DNA of 64,000 nucleotides from Nephrocerus scutellatus (GCA_947095585.1 OX352761.1:132090277-132154276); one strand, 5' to 3'. Counted from the first letter of the stretch, positions 44,500 to 63,090 are shown. Made by a program: numbers and translations. Notes: generated from the letters alone by a model not told the origin.

Positions 44500-44774
44500 T
44501 ACCACAGATAATATAAAACACAGATGTCTCATGCCCATGTATTCTTTTTCAGGCAAATCGAATGTTAAGGGCCCAGCCCATAGAATCCATTGCGTCAGTT
44601 GCGTCAATGTATTCGTTGACGTTGCCGTATGAGACGCATAGAGGTGACCCAATGAACACGTGGTCGTCGTAACATACACTACTGTTTCCTTTACAGAAGC
44701 CCCAACCAAGACAATGTTTTAACTCAGAGCTAGTTTGATGAACTGTCTGATTCAAATGTCACAAAACACGAGTA
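44500..44774 (-). other. Unrecognised sequence with a 68-codon open frame
   Basis: The - strand frame 44755-44549 includes 'GWGFCKGNSSVCYDDHVFIG' and 'YIDATDAMDSMGWALN'. The region between a mariner and a LINE fragment suggests another transposon piece, but I cannot name the family. Confidence 0.2.
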
Positions 44775-46300
44775 TCGTAAAACTTAAATCTTTATTGCGG
44801 GCGATTTCAATGTACACAATTCTGGGTGGCTTGAGATATTCGCTAAGTGTAATCACCTTACTCAGCAAGTAAACGAGCCTACCAGAATACCCAACATTGC
44901 AAATCATTCCGCTAGCACCCTTGATTTGTTCCTTACCCCTCGTCCTGATAAATACTCCACCAATGTATTATCGCTTCTAGGCTCGTCAGATCATTGCGTA
45001 CATAGTATCACCTAATTTTTCGTTAATAAGCCACGTTAAAGAAAAAACTCACAGAAAAACAGTATGGCAATACGAGAAAACCAATAGTTCCGGCCTTAAC
45101 AAATTCTTTGGGAGTATTAACTGGTCGCGATTGTTTCGCATTACATTCCTCACGTTTGTAGCCGGTTTCAATTTATGTTTTTAGAATTCTCTCTGATTCA
45201 TTGAAAAAGCAAAACGGAAAAAGATCACGAAACCAAAAATGACGCGAGTCCAATGTTTTGCATCATGGTCAGGGAAAACTACAAAAAACCCTGACCAAGA
45301 AAATATTACAAATAATTACAAAATTGTGCATTAAAATTTCTTAAAACCTCTGTAGTGGAATTCTGTCCTTCTGCAAGTGAAACATACGGGATTCGTCTGT
45401 AGTACCAGGCCTTCCAATAAAATTGGCACGCACAACTATCGAGCCGAAACGCTTATCAAAATTCGGCTTTGTGGATTTTCCTAGGTTGGCCAAGTCCTCT
45501 CGAGCAAACTTGCAATTCAAGCTTTACTACGACCTAATGCGTGAGAGTTAGTTGAACTGCAAAAAGCGGGCTTATGGAGTCGATTATAAACTGCTTCACT
45601 GGATTAGAAGCTATCTTTTGGACCGCTAAATTCAAGTTGTATTGGGCGGTTTCAAGTTTAAGTAGTACATCACTTAAATGTTCCCCAGGGATCTGTTTTG
45701 TCCCCGACACTCTTTCTCATTTTTATTAATGCTCTCTTATCTGTGCCTTCTTTTTACTCTTTCGCTGACGACAGCACTCTCAGCTTCTCATATAAGTTTG
45801 AGCAACGTCCCTCCACTTCTCATGTGGAACTCAAACAATTACGTTAAATTCTGACCTAGACAGCATAAAAAATGGGAAGAATGTTTTGAACCGAGTAGAA
45901 TTTAACGCTTCCAAAACGCACTGGTGTCTCCTATCGTCTAAGCGAATCAAAAATCATATGCCATTATCCATCAATGGCTCAAGAGAAATAGCAAGCTGCA
46001 TGTCAACTTTCCTTGAATTCAACCGCAATACTCGTGGCGCTCTAAATGCTCATCAGTTTACCCTCACCCCCATCTTCGGACTAACAGATAAGTTCAGGGA
46101 TTCGTTCTTCAGCCGCATAACACGTGTATGGAATGCTCTGTCAAGCTTTGTCTTTCCACATCACTATGATCCACAGGCATTCAAAACACAAACTCATAGA
46201 CATCTACTATTTTCTCATCCATTTCCTTAACGCACGCCCACGCTGTGCCTAGCATATAGTCGAGCATTAGAAAGGTGCGAACCCCTTTAACAGGTGTGTC
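44775..46300 (+). mobile_element. CR1/Jockey-like LINE: endonuclease, RT and 3' end, rearranged
   Basis: Endonuclease segment 44790-45080 with 'GDFNVHNSGW' and 'SSDHCV' motifs (AP-endonuclease fold). The following linker 'FFGSINWSRLF' is cut by a dispersed repeat at about 45135-45330. RT resumes near 45560 ('AYGVDYKLLHWIRSYLLDR', '[19 protein letters not shown]'). The C-terminus follows (46012-46229, 'FGLTDKFRDSFFSRITRVWN'). It is the most complete copy of this family here, but is frame-broken. Confidence 0.78.
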
Positions 46301-46526
46301 ACACTATAAAAAAAGACAAAATGAACATGATCAGAAAGAATATCACATTTATTATTTCATCCATAGTGTCTTTAAAATTGTGGGTAAAGATCGATTATTT
46401 CAAAATACTAAATTAAACGCATTAGCAATTTAACGGTCTACTTCGAAGTATTAGACAAAAGTTGATTTCGAAAATTGGTTGGTACCTAGGTAATATTATG
46501 TAATAAAGTTTTTTGTTTAAATTATT

Positions 46527-49500
46527 TTATATCTTTGGCGCCTTGTTTGTTAAAAACCACAAAATACCTAGAATGCAACTAGGTGGACTATTATTTATAG
46601 ATCCTTGATTTACGAGCAACTTTGCTTCATCAAGACTGTATTCGACTACGTCGATAAGTTCGTCATCGACACCACCTCCAGAAGTCGATCTATCTCCATC
46701 AGTTACTTCACAAAAATACATTGTTTGTAATGAACCAGATGAACCAACACCAGATCTGAAAAACAATGTTTTAGTAAAAATTGCAAACAACAAACAAACA
46801 AGTAACTACTTTTCATAGCAACAACTTTACATCTAATGAATAAAAAACAGCCCATAAAAATTTAAATTGTTCGTGTAAATTCGATAATCACAGATACACA
46901 TTGTGCAAAGTTTGAATAAAATCTGGTAAATTTAAAAAATTAATATATGTGTGAGCCTCCCGACCCATGGCCCGATCATTTCCAATTTTTAATAGAAAGT
47001 GTCGTCATCGTAGATATATGCAGTAATACCCCGAAGTTACGCGATAGGTGGGTTCGATCGCTTAAGTCGAATTCACGTAAGTCGGGGTAAAACTTTGCAT
47101 ATAAATAGTACACATATATTTTGATTACAGGCACAAGGGACTATTTAATTATTTGGCTTTTCTTTATACCTATTATTACATACAAAAGAATAAAATAAAA
47201 GTGTTACGTAAAAAGTTAGTTAGATGTCGATGGCTTCATAAAATCTAACATATTCGTCTGACGACACAATGCCTTTTTTTTATCACGCAGAATTTTTTCT
47301 AGTAAGCTAGTAATTTTTTGTTCCTTATAGTTATAACGCGGTCTTCGTTGGAGTCTATGTCTTCTAAAATTTGTAAGCCCTTTCCGATTGAGCTCAGATT
47401 TTCTGTCATGCGCTTATCTGATGGAGCTGGGTCTGAAAAGTCGGATATTTCAAGGATGTTTTGCTCACGCGTCTCTGTGTGCTTATCGATTGTCAACTCC
47501 TGATCATGTGAATCCAACAGGAAGTTGACATCATCGCCATTGACTTCAAAATCTAATTGGCAAGATTAACCACTTCTTCCTATGAGGAACATGATCAGAT
47601 TCTGGCGTAATCAATCTCGTTTCGTTTTTTTAAAGATAAACGTTTCTTCCTGAAACCATTCAATGTTTTTTTTATGGAAATTTCATCTCAAGATTTTTCA
47701 ATAATTCTTACAACATCTAAAACATTGAATTGTGTCCAAAAGCCTTTAGGAGATAATTCACTGTTGGCCTTATGGCTTCATTCAAGTGTGCAAACGATCG
47801 CCTGATGTAGTAAACCCTAATCGATTGAATAGAGGCAAAAACAAAACTTTCACACGTGGGCCAATAAAATTAAAGTTGCAGAACGGTGACCGGGTGCATT
47901 TTCAATGAGAAGCATCACTTTAAATGGGATAAGTTTAGACAAGCAATAACCAGTACTCAAAACAGAAGCTTTATGATTTGACTTCCAAATCAATGGTAAG
48001 TTAATTTGTGATATTTTTGTATGGCTCTGGTTTTTCGCAACGATAAATTAAAAAGGTTTTAACTTGCAGTACCCAGCAGCATTGCCGCCAACCATCCCTG
48101 TCAATCAGTCTATAGAAACCTTAAAACCTGAAAAAAAAATTTTTCTTCATGTGCGATAAAGAAAGGGTCTGCTGGCGGTGCGAAATCTTTAGGGGACTGT
48201 TTCAGAGGTCCAGGAAAGTTCGAAATTCGGCCTGGACACCGAAGACAACCCAAATCTGGGAGCACCTAGACTCTTCGTTAGTCATCGGATGCTACGGGAT
48301 CAAAAATAAGCTATGCCTCACAAATCTTTTAAAGAACCGCGTAACAAAAAGATCTTTCCTTTCGTTAACATAAAAAAATTCAAGAATTGCGTAACTCCGA
48401 GTTCGCGTAAGTCAGGGTAGCGTTAGTCGGTGTATTATCGTATGTGTGCAAAGTTTCCACCAGCCACCGACAAACAGACAGACACATGATCACTCAAAGT
48501 TAATATAAAGAACTTAATAAGAGCAGTTTTATAAAAGGAAGTGTTTGTAAAAGGTTTACTGCAATCATTTAGAATTTATTGGGATGTAATAATTAGGGGA
48601 TTTTTTTCAGCGTGCGTGTCTTTGCATGTTTGTCTACTCGTGTATCTCGACTTCTACCAGTCAGGTTTTGGATGGGACTGGTTTTATTTTTTATTTCATT
48701 TCATTTATTGATATACAAATACAATTTTAAGCCCAGTGGTCTTGATAACAATATGTTAGATTAAAAATAAGAATTTTTAATTAATGGACGTGTGGCTACA
48801 ATACGACTTTCTTTTACATATTAATACGTATACGTATTATTTACGTATAAAAGGAAGTATATAATCATGAAAATTTTCAAACGCGGGATTTTTGCAGATT
48901 AGCCATCCGTATCTCCTGAATCAGAAAAAGCGAAAATAAAAAAATCTCTGTCTGTCTGTCTGTAGTTGCATCACCGAAAGCTGTGGATTGTGATCTACCA
49001 GAGAGAAAGGAGCGAATAGGTTTCACAGCCGAGCTAGATAGATTGAAGCTATTAGCCAGTGATAGTCTGTGTTCCACAAGGCTCTGATTTGTCTCCGACA
49101 CTCTTTCTCATTTTCAATAATGCTCTCCTATCCGCTACTTCTAATCTAATTTATTTTTTCGATTTGCTTTCGATGCTTTCTGCATGCCCCTCTTCATCTC
49201 AATTGTGGTGGGGACTACACAATAAAGTAGCATTTATCGCTTCCAAAACCTAATACTGTCTTCTGTCGTCTAAGCGTAATTTAAACCCCCCTTATCCATG
49301 AATCGATCATACATCAAAGAAACTGAAAAACTCGTAATACTCGGCAGGGGCCTCAACAACAAGCTTCGTTGGAATGACCACATATTCGCTCTCGCTAAGA
49401 ATGCTGCAAAAAACTGAAAAACTCGTAATACTCGGCATGGGCCTCAACAACAAGCTTCGTTGGAATGACCACATATTCGCTCTCGCTAAGAATGCTGCAA

Positions 49501-50549
49501 AATGCTACAGAACTCAGAACCACGCGATAAAACTTATTGGTGACGTAAATATCGAGAAAACAATCGAATAGCTTGAACATCGTAGGAATGTTTCCTGTGC
49601 TTGTCACTGTTTTATCGCTTTTTTCATAAGCGGTGTTCAAAATAAATTTCCAGATGCATCCAAGGTCTGATGCAAAGAGGAGGTAGTGAGCACGAAATTC
49701 ATGTCTAGCGTAGAGAGGAAATAATAATTATATAAACCTTATTATGGTGCAGGCGAAGCCAATATAGTTAGAGGTAATCGATGATACTGCTCGACAGAGC
49801 TCATCTAGCGTAACGTTCCTAAAGGAAAAGGTACTACTAGGCTCAACAGGGGCAAAACAAGCCTAATGGTCAGCATATTAAAAAATATATTTTGTAAGGT
49901 GCTAAAATATTGGAATTCCTTTATATCAAACGATAGGAAAACAGACAAAAACCAGATAACGCTGTAAAAATGGGATACCAAACCTTCACTGTACTCAGCA
50001 AATCGAAAACGCTGTAAATAGTGAGTGTAATAAATGATTGGAAACAAACCTGTATGTCATTACTTCTTCAATTCGCTCTACAGGTACGTTGTAGCCACAT
50101 TCCTCTAGTACCTCCTCACTGGCAATCTCGATAAAACTCTTGTCTTTGTCCACAATACCAGCACACAACTCCAATGTAACACCCAATTTTGGTGGAAATT
50201 TGTTCAAATCTATGTTTTCTGTAAAGCTTCCACTGGCAGTAACAATACCGTAGTAAACAGCTGATTGAGGAAGTATAAATTCAATAATGATCATTACAAT
50301 TATTAATGTTCTCTTAAAAGAAAATTATGATTTATTATTGATTGTTATATGACTACCTGGCCGAAACTGGCGAACAAGTACAAGAACATTTCGTGATTTA
50401 TTATATATAACTATGGAAACACTATCATGAACTTTGAGCAAATCCCAGTTCTTCTCTACTCCGTTTTGCATGTAATAAAATCGAATCGGTTTTACGTAGG
50501 GCGAATCCGCGGGCAAGGGGCCAACCCATACCTTTGAAATGTTCTCCAT
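46527..50549 (-). CDS. NUDT14-like Nudix hydrolase (UDP-sugar diphosphatase)
   Basis: Three exons on the - strand: 50549-50357, 50260-50050, 46755-46527, giving 210 residues plus stop, close to human NUDT14 (222). Exon 1 starts MENISKVWVGPLPADSPY and contains 'NWDLLKVHDSVSIVIYN' and 'VLVLVRQFRP'. Exon 2 carries the Nudix box, 'LELCAGIVDKDKSF' to 'SEEVLEECGY'; its EExGY metal ligands are intact, and the usual Arg of REUxEE is Glu here. Exon 3 carries 'SGVGSSGSLQTMYFCEVTD' to the end. The family hydrolyses UDP-glucose and ADP-ribose in the cytosol. Introns are 96 nt and 3,294 nt. The long one holds a Tigger element, dispersed repeats and a LINE piece. The exon 2 donor (gtttgt) is non-optimal, but the join TYR/SGVG is exact. 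A poly(A) signal lies at 46348-46353. The gene is divergent from Pdhb. Confidence 0.92.
46850..47023 (-). repeat. Dispersed repeat (relative of 33.1 kb), left part, interrupted
   Basis: Starts 'cccataaaaatttaaattg', with 'cagatacacattgtgcaaag' and 'gcctcccgacccatggcccg'. The remainder continues at 48438-48520 after the Tigger insertion. Confidence 0.6.
47026..48435 (-). mobile_element. pogo/Tigger-like DNA transposon, 1.41 kb, decayed
   Basis: Ends ATACCCCGAAGTTACGCG (left) and, in reverse complement, ATACACCGACTAACGCTACC (right) are flanked by TA (47024-47025, 48436-48437). The word 'cacgtaagtcggggta' recurs inside both ends. On the - strand, broken frames give 'NLPLIWKSNHKAS', 'ENAPGHRSATLILLAHVKVL' (DDE catalytic region, with the usual Asp replaced by Glu) and, near 47517-47299, a C-terminal acidic tail. 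The DNA-binding N-terminus is missing. Confidence 0.75.
48438..48520 (-). repeat. Dispersed repeat (relative of 33.1 kb), right part
   Basis: Continues 'tcgtatgtgtgcaaagtttc' and the conserved end 'caaagttaatataaagaact', restoring the repeat broken by the Tigger element. Confidence 0.6.
48801..48965. mobile_element. Fold-back repeat, copy 2 (inverse of 18.1 kb)
   Basis: Begins ACTTTCTTTTAC, with palindromic sequence to 48857. It continues 'atcatgaaaattttcaaacg', 'gggatttttgcagatt' and 'atctctgtctgtctgtctgt', the reverse complement of the right half of 18076-18453. Only one end is present, and it joins a LINE piece. Confidence 0.65.
49050..49680 (+). mobile_element. CR1/Jockey-like LINE RT fragment
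   Basis: 'VPQGSDLSPTLFLIF' core, then 'LGMGLNNKLRWNDHIFALAK' and '[17 protein letters not shown]'. It contains a 91-bp tandem duplication and ends after 'SGVQNKFPDASK'-type sequence. It lies in the long intron of the Nudix gene. Confidence 0.75.
49321..49502. repeat. 91-bp tandem duplication inside the LINE fragment
   Basis: The unit starting aactgaaaaactcgtaatac at 49321 repeats at 49412. The visible difference is 'ggcagggg' against 'ggcatggg', so the duplication is young. Confidence 0.9.
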
Positions 50550-52740
50550 ATAAAATTATACAATTATTTTACGATAAAAGAGTTAAAATTTCATTTAAAT
50601 TCTAGTAAACTCATAAGAATGAAAACTTGGGAGAGATATGGAAATAAGCCCGACAAACCAATTTTTAACTAACTAGAACTACACTACCAGACAGCTACCA
50701 CTGAAAACAGTCCACAACAACACCTAATATCCCACAAGCCACAACTACTGCTTACTACACACTAACCTTTAACACTAGTCACGAGAACTACAGGTTACAC
50801 ACTACAAGCCATCAAATAATAGACACTTTATTGTTTTGTCACAGTCTAGAGAAAATGAAAACTAAATTTAGAAGTCCGATTTTTATCGTAAAATGAGGAT
50901 ACCCTCATGAATGTGAAATGCGAATATGTCTATGTTCCAATTGGTTAAAAAGTGAAATATTTAAACTCTGGTAAAAAACTTTGAATCTACCTCATTTTTT
51001 AATCGAATCGCTGTTCCAAATGCAACTCGTTGAAAAGTTATAATTTTGAAGTTTAAATATTGTTTTTTTTTATGTCGGAATACTCGGAGATATAATTGAA
51101 CTGTCAGAATTCATATCTGTCTTATTTTTCATTCTCCGAGAAATCTTTTTTCTCTGAAGCGTTCTTTTTTACGCTCCGATTATTCTCGGATATGATCTTT
51201 TTAATCTGAAAAAAATTATACAGAACATTTCTTGACAGCTGTAGTTGTTTGTTTCTTTAAACATGAGACTTGTAGACTATTATGGAGCATTCAGGTGAGA
51301 AATAAAACTTTTATCTGATACTAAAAAACACTGCAGATATTTTTTTTGATCTGACAGATCTGATCAGAGATAAAAATTATCAGATTTATCGGATATCTCG
51401 GAACACGGCTTTCTCGGATTTCTTTTTGCAATTAATTACCTTTTGACTTTTGACAACCTGGTACAACGAAATGAGGTTAAATCAAAACGAAAAAAAAAAT
51501 CTTCCCAATCTTATGATGAATTCGGAAATCGTGTTTATTATTGGAAGAGTTTAGTCACGAATTTTATTTTATTTTATACCATATAACGACAAATTCTCTC
51601 AGATTCAGAATTTGTGATCTATAAATAAAATAAAATAAAAAATAAAAATGATATTTTAATTGTAATTACTAATAGTTTGGTAGATGATTTCATACATTTT
51701 TATCAATATTAGTTGTTTGTAATTAATTGTTATATAAATAAAAGTAATTAACGACTAATAAACAAGTTGTTATTTTTTTTTTAATAAATTGTTTTTCTAG
51801 TTGAATTATATCAAATTATTATTGATTCCCTTGCATATTTTCTTATACATTATAAAAAAACATGGGTGTTAAGGTTTTTTTTGTAATATCGAAATAAAAT
51901 AAAGAAATAATAAAAATTGGAAATTTTTTGATAGATCGTCGTCGATGTTTCTGTCATGTTCTAAAGCTATAACTTTGTTATAAAAACGTAATAATCCCGT
52001 TTGGAAAAATTCATGTAGAGTCAAAAGGCGTATTTTTTGCCGAGGAATATGGAATTACAACAACAATTACACTTATTCCTTCTTTGGAATAGGAAAACCT
52101 GCTGTTTTGCTGGTTTTCAAGTTTTTATTCCTTATTCCTCGGCAAATAGAATACGCCTAAAAATAACTTATTTATACAGAAAATGCGATTATAGATTTTG
52201 AACACATGTCAGATCACTTGGAAATTATTTTTTAAAAATGCCCCCGAAATGCTTGTTATAATGACGTGCAGGTGACACATAACCGTTTGACAGTTAATTT
52301 TTCTATGTTTTCAATAAATTTCAAATTTTTATTCCATTACGTATGGTTTAATGTAAAAAATGTAAACTACAAATTTAACAAGATATTTATGGTTTATATA
52401 AATTTTAATTTAAATAAATATTATCTGAAGAAATCAGCCCTGTTGTTTATAAATGACAATCTAAACAGTGCCCAAAAATTCGAACATCTTTTTACACTTG
52501 TATTGTAAAGAATCTTTCGTAGTGTCATACTGTCATTTCTGTTGCTTCGCAGCCGTTGTCGCGTGAGTTTGACATTGTCATTGTAATTAAAATATATTTT
52601 GTCTTCGTGTGGTGAGGTACGAGTTACGGTACGTACTTATACATTTATATAAATATTTCTAACATATTGACTGACAATTTATTATTTAATATATTACTTT
52701 AGATTTCGAGCAAAAGAGGCTTATCTTGAACAATCATATC
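50550..52740. promoter_or_regulatory. Divergent interval between the Nudix gene and Pdhb
   Basis: Both start codons face outward from this 2.2 kb, so it should hold both promoters. No TATA box stands out. Upstream of Pdhb a non-coding first exon is plausible: donor gtacga at 52617 and acceptor at 52701-52702, giving an 86-nt 5' UTR intron. Other content: an inverted run of A/T words (51557-51655), the MITE-like element at 52026-52159, and 'ctcggaata/cggatat'-type direct repeats near 51070-51420. The promoter role is inferred from layout. Confidence 0.5.
52026..52159. mobile_element. MITE-like inverted-repeat element, copy 1
   Basis: The left arm AGGCGTATTTTTTGCCGAGG (52026) pairs with AGGCGTATTCTATTTGCCGAGG read from the right end, about 25-bp arms with one small indel. 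The 134-bp unit contains 'aaacctgctgttttgctggt'. It is shared with 57450-57580. No coding capacity. Confidence 0.8.
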
Positions 52741-55033
<2,293 letters not shown>

Positions 55034-56130
55034 AGCCTTTTTTAATAAGGGTAGTTGACCTTATGTTTGTTGATTAATTTTAAAAAGCAAACCGATATTA
55101 AATTATTTTCAAAAAATAAATTAAATAAAATCAGACCTTATGAAAAACTGCTGTCATTATCAGGGCTGTTAACATTTTTTGCTCCAAATTTGTCTTGATT
55201 TCTGTTTTATTTTGAAAAAAGCTGTACGCTAAGAAGTTAGAAATTTCAAAAACTTCGGCTTGTATTGGAGATATTCTAGTTAGGGTCGATTCCACTAGAT
55301 CAATCCCACGAGGGAACATTTAAACTTTTTATGATCAAACGCATTTTTAACAACACAAATACCCTTGATCATAAAGTTTATATTTTAACAATGCGTCTAT
55401 GCGTTAGACACCGCAAACGCAATCACTTTGAGCTGAAACTTTCGAAACGGCTTGTTTTTAAAAAATAAAAAGTCTGTTCTGTGGGGGCAGGTTGATGTGG
55501 ATGTGTAGTTAAGGAGTTGTGGAGAATGTTAAATTTAACGAATAAAGTAGAGACCTTGTTAAATTAAGCAATGTATTGTTTTATTAATTAACCTGTGAAG
55601 TGCGTCGTGGAAAAAGTTGCATGGGAAGCGTCGTGTAGTCCAACGGACCTCGATTTAATTTTAAAATTTTTTTATGCTAAATAAAACTAATAAATTATTG
55701 TTAAATGCAAAGTTGTAAATGTATACAATGATATATTTTAAAATAATATTTATTGCTTTGAAAAAACGTTACACCAAAAGAATGTGTAGGATTTTATATA
55801 AGGGTGGCTATTTTTAGGAAAATTAAAAGTATGTTTATATTAATTCATTTATTAATTCAATATATATATATATTCGCAAAACATAAAAATAAACAAAAAA
55901 AACTCAAAAATATGAAAACTGGCGTGGACCAAATTTGATACATTTTTTTACTTTATTCAGAAGGTTCGGATATCTAAAGTTAAGGATAAGGTTCTATGGG
56001 GCGCGTTCGTTGTAGTTTTAGTTTTCCCAACCCCTATTAAAAAATCATCAAAGCCTACTAATGACGCCCTGTGTTTTTTTATAATGTACACACGCTAAAG
56101 GAATTTGCCCCCTTATATTGTCATGGTCGT
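55034..56130 (+). other. Pdhb 3' UTR and intergenic sequence
   Basis: The 3' UTR probably ends near 55145 (two AATAAA signals). The rest to 56130 is AT-rich, with an (AT)n run near 55860-55872 and no recognisable gene. Confidence 0.7.
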
Positions 56131-57215
56131 TAGGAAATTAGGGAGGGGAATAGATGAGATGTCTATGCACTTGTGTCTTAAATGACTGCAGATCATACAA
56201 ATGCGGAAACACAGAATCGGTCAATTCATTCCACATAACTACAGTGCGGCTAAAGAGGGAATCTCTGAATTGGTTAGCACGTCCGAAGAAATGCCTAATG
56301 GTAGTGTGCTCTAGTTGAGGCACGGGTATTACGGATGGGTTCATGAATGGGCGGAATGCATCCGGATATTTCTTTTGAACACTGCTTGTGGAAAAAGTGA
56401 TAAAACAGTCACAAGCAGGAAACATTCATACGATGTTCAAGCGAATCGATTGTTTTCGCGATATTTACGTCACCAATAAGTTTTATCGCGCAGTTCTGAA
56501 TTCTGTCTAGTAGATGAAATGTGGTCTTTGGGGCACCTGCCCAGACAATACAGTTGTATTCAAGTTTAAGGCGAATATATGCCTTGTAAATAGTAGCCAG
56601 ATCTGAAAGAGTGAAGTACATCATGCACCGTTTTAGGAAACCTAAAAATATCGCAGCATTCTTGGCAATGGCAAATATGTGGTCGTTCCAACGAAGCTTG
56701 TTGACGCACATACCGAGAATTGAGAGTTTTTCAGTTTCTTCGATGCAAGATCCATTAATGGATTAAGGTTGATGGTTTAAATTACGCTTGGACGACAGAA
56801 GAGAGCATTGAGTTTTGAAAGCGTTAAATTCAACTCTATTATGTATTCAATTGCTGCGTTGCTTTGGCAAAGCCGGCTTAGCTTTACAAAAAAACAGCTT
56901 TCGGCTTAAAATTTTCGATGTTTTTTAATTGTTATGTGTGTTAAACAAAACACTGCCTTACGGTGAGCGCTATTACTAAAAACTTTTTGGATTTATTTTC
57001 GGCTTTATGCTTATGCGATTGTTGTTGTAAGCCAAGCTGGATTAGCCAAAACAACGCAGCAAATATCAGAATTTAATGTGCTTTACATACGTTGTTGTTC
57101 AAGTTCCTTTTGTGACGAAGAGGGGAGTGTAGAAGCGCGAAATCATATGAAAAGCTTAGAGTGTTGTCGTCAGCGAAAGAATGGATTGGATTAGAATTAG
57201 AAGTGGCGAATAGGA
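56130..57215 (-). mobile_element. CR1/Jockey-like LINE 3' half, interrupted by a MITE
   Basis: On the - strand: 'VNNKLRWNDHIFAIAKNAAI', 'YIRLKLEYNCIVWAGAPKTT', 'LLDRIQNCAIKLIGDVNIAK', and the C-terminal 'FGRANQFRDSLFSRTVVMWN' ending near 56140. The 5' side (57062-57215) carries the 'DSIIKW'-to-FADD region. A 210-bp element at 56852-57061 splits it. Confidence 0.8.
56852..57061. mobile_element. 210-bp MITE with 3-bp AAT target duplication
   Basis: Ends TGCTGCGTTGCTTTGGC and, in reverse complement, TGCTGCGTTGTTTTGGC are flanked by AAT on both sides (56849-56851, 57062-57064). Non-coding. The 3-bp duplication and long terminal repeats suggest a PIF/Harbinger-type MITE, but the ends differ from the Harbinger element at 9.6 kb. 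Confidence 0.85.
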
Positions 57216-57449
57216 GATTCCTATTATTATATACCTATTGATATGTGTCAAAACATGCATTGTTTCCTTTGTTGACATCTGCCAAATGTAAAAGAAGATA
57301 ATTAAAATGACACAATTCTATTTTAAAAATAAGATGATTACAGCAGATCGATTTTTAATTTTTTTGTCAAAAAAAGGATCATATTTTTTACATAGTCAGA
57401 AATAGATGTTAGTGTAAAATAAAGTCTTATGGTTGTTGGATTACTTTAT

Positions 57450-57580
57450 AGCCGTATTTTATTTGCCGAGGAACAACAACAATTGCTCTGTCGAAAACCT
57501 TCTTTGGAATTGTGAAAACCTGCTGTTTGGCTGGTTTTGACATTCGAATTCGGATTCGGTTTCCAATTAAAATACAGCTT
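57450..57580. mobile_element. MITE-like inverted-repeat element, copy 2
   Basis: The left end AGCCGTATTTTATTTGCCGA and the core 'aaaacctgctgtttggctgg' match the copy at 52026-52159. The right arm is more degraded. It lies in the upstream region of Abi. Confidence 0.7.
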
Positions 57581-57729
57581 ATATTTAAACTTTAGACACA
57601 AGTTCATTTTAATTTCCCGTGTGGACCAAATGTTAGGGGTTAATATATGGGAATTTTAATATCAGTTCGTTGTAATCGTGCTGCTATAATTTTATGATTT
57701 CTAATAAATGTTTAGATAGACTAGATTTC

Positions 57730-61782
<4,053 letters not shown>

Positions 61783-62450
61783 AGAGCATTACTAGGTATA
61801 TTTTATGTTTCATTATGTATAATGTTTAATAACATTGACACTCTTGAAATAATTTAATCCAACTGCATTTAATAATAATTCAGCAGTATATAAGAAACTT
61901 TATCAAAGTTTATGAACATTTTCTACGCTATTTTGCGACAAATATACCGTTTTTAAGCTATTAATTTATTCTATAGAAAATCACTCCCCATGCTTACAAC
62001 TGATTAAAGTACACTTTAAATATAAATATTATTGTTCAACATTTACCGGTTACCATTATACATACTACTATTTTAGAGTGTATATAATATACATGTGTTG
62101 TATTATGTACCATCAATTTAGTAATATATTTAACAGTTTATATGTAGGCTATAAAAAATTTTTTTTATACTTATTTAAATATTTTATAATTGCATTGACT
62201 TTTTTAGTTAAATAAATTTTTTTATTTAATAAAATAAAGAATTTATAGTTATGATTACAAAAGGGTCTCGGTAATTTTGCTTTTTTAAAAAAGCTTTGGT
62301 GATTTTCAGAGATCAGAGTAAGGTCGTGTAAATAAGTTCGAAGTGTATGGCTGAAAAAAAATTCTGAATACATATGTGTGTAGATGGACTGAGGGTTTAC
62401 TAAAGAGCTCTGAAAGTTCAGTGGAGTGGAGTTGAATCAAATGTGGATCA
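61783..62450 (+). other. Abi: Abi 3' UTR and short intergenic sequence
   Basis: AT-rich, ending in three AATAAA signals (62211-62216, 62228-62233, 62233-62238). Beyond about 62260 there is no recognisable feature before the tandem duplication. Confidence 0.6.
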
Positions 62451-63088
62451 CTGGTGGTGATAAGCAGGAAACATGAGATGTTCTATCAAATTATCGATTA
62501 GCTACACAATAATTTGTTTTGTTCGATTTTAGCATATTATTCAAATTAACAGAACAGACATAACACTTGAGAGTGTAACCCTTGTACTTTTTTCACAGCA
62601 GAAAAACTTAAACGACAACCACTCATTACAAATAATAATTATCCAAATTATCCTACTGTGATCTTACATGGTACATGATACACCTAGTCACTATGTGGTA
62701 TGCATATCAAACAACGTGTTTTTAATTATCAAAATGCTCTACTTTATAATTGTTAAGAATAAGTTGTTACTGGTGGTGATAAGCAGGAAACATGAGATGT
62801 TCTATCAAATTATCGATTAGCTACACAATAATTTGTTTTGTTCGATTTTAGCATATTATTCAAATTAACAGAACAGACATAACACTTGAGAGTGTAACCC
62901 TTGTACTTTTTTCACAGCAGAAAAACTTAAACGACAACCACTCATTACAAATAATAATTATCCAAATTATCCTACTGTGATCTTACATGGTACATGCTAC
63001 ACCTAGTCACTATGTGGTATGCATATCAAACAACGTGTTTTTAATTATCAAAATGCTCTACTTTATAATTGTTAAGAATAAGTTGTTA
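62451..63088. repeat. Near-identical 319-bp tandem duplication
   Basis: Unit 62451-62769 (starting ctggtggtgataagcaggaa) is repeated at 62770-63088. The only difference I see is 'acatgatacacc' against 'acatgctacacc'. The content is non-coding AT-rich sequence. Confidence 0.92.
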
Positions 63089-63090
63089 CT

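Noticed and set aside
62451..63088. CRISPR-like or satellite array
   Set aside because: There are only two long direct units without spacers, so it is a simple tandem duplication.
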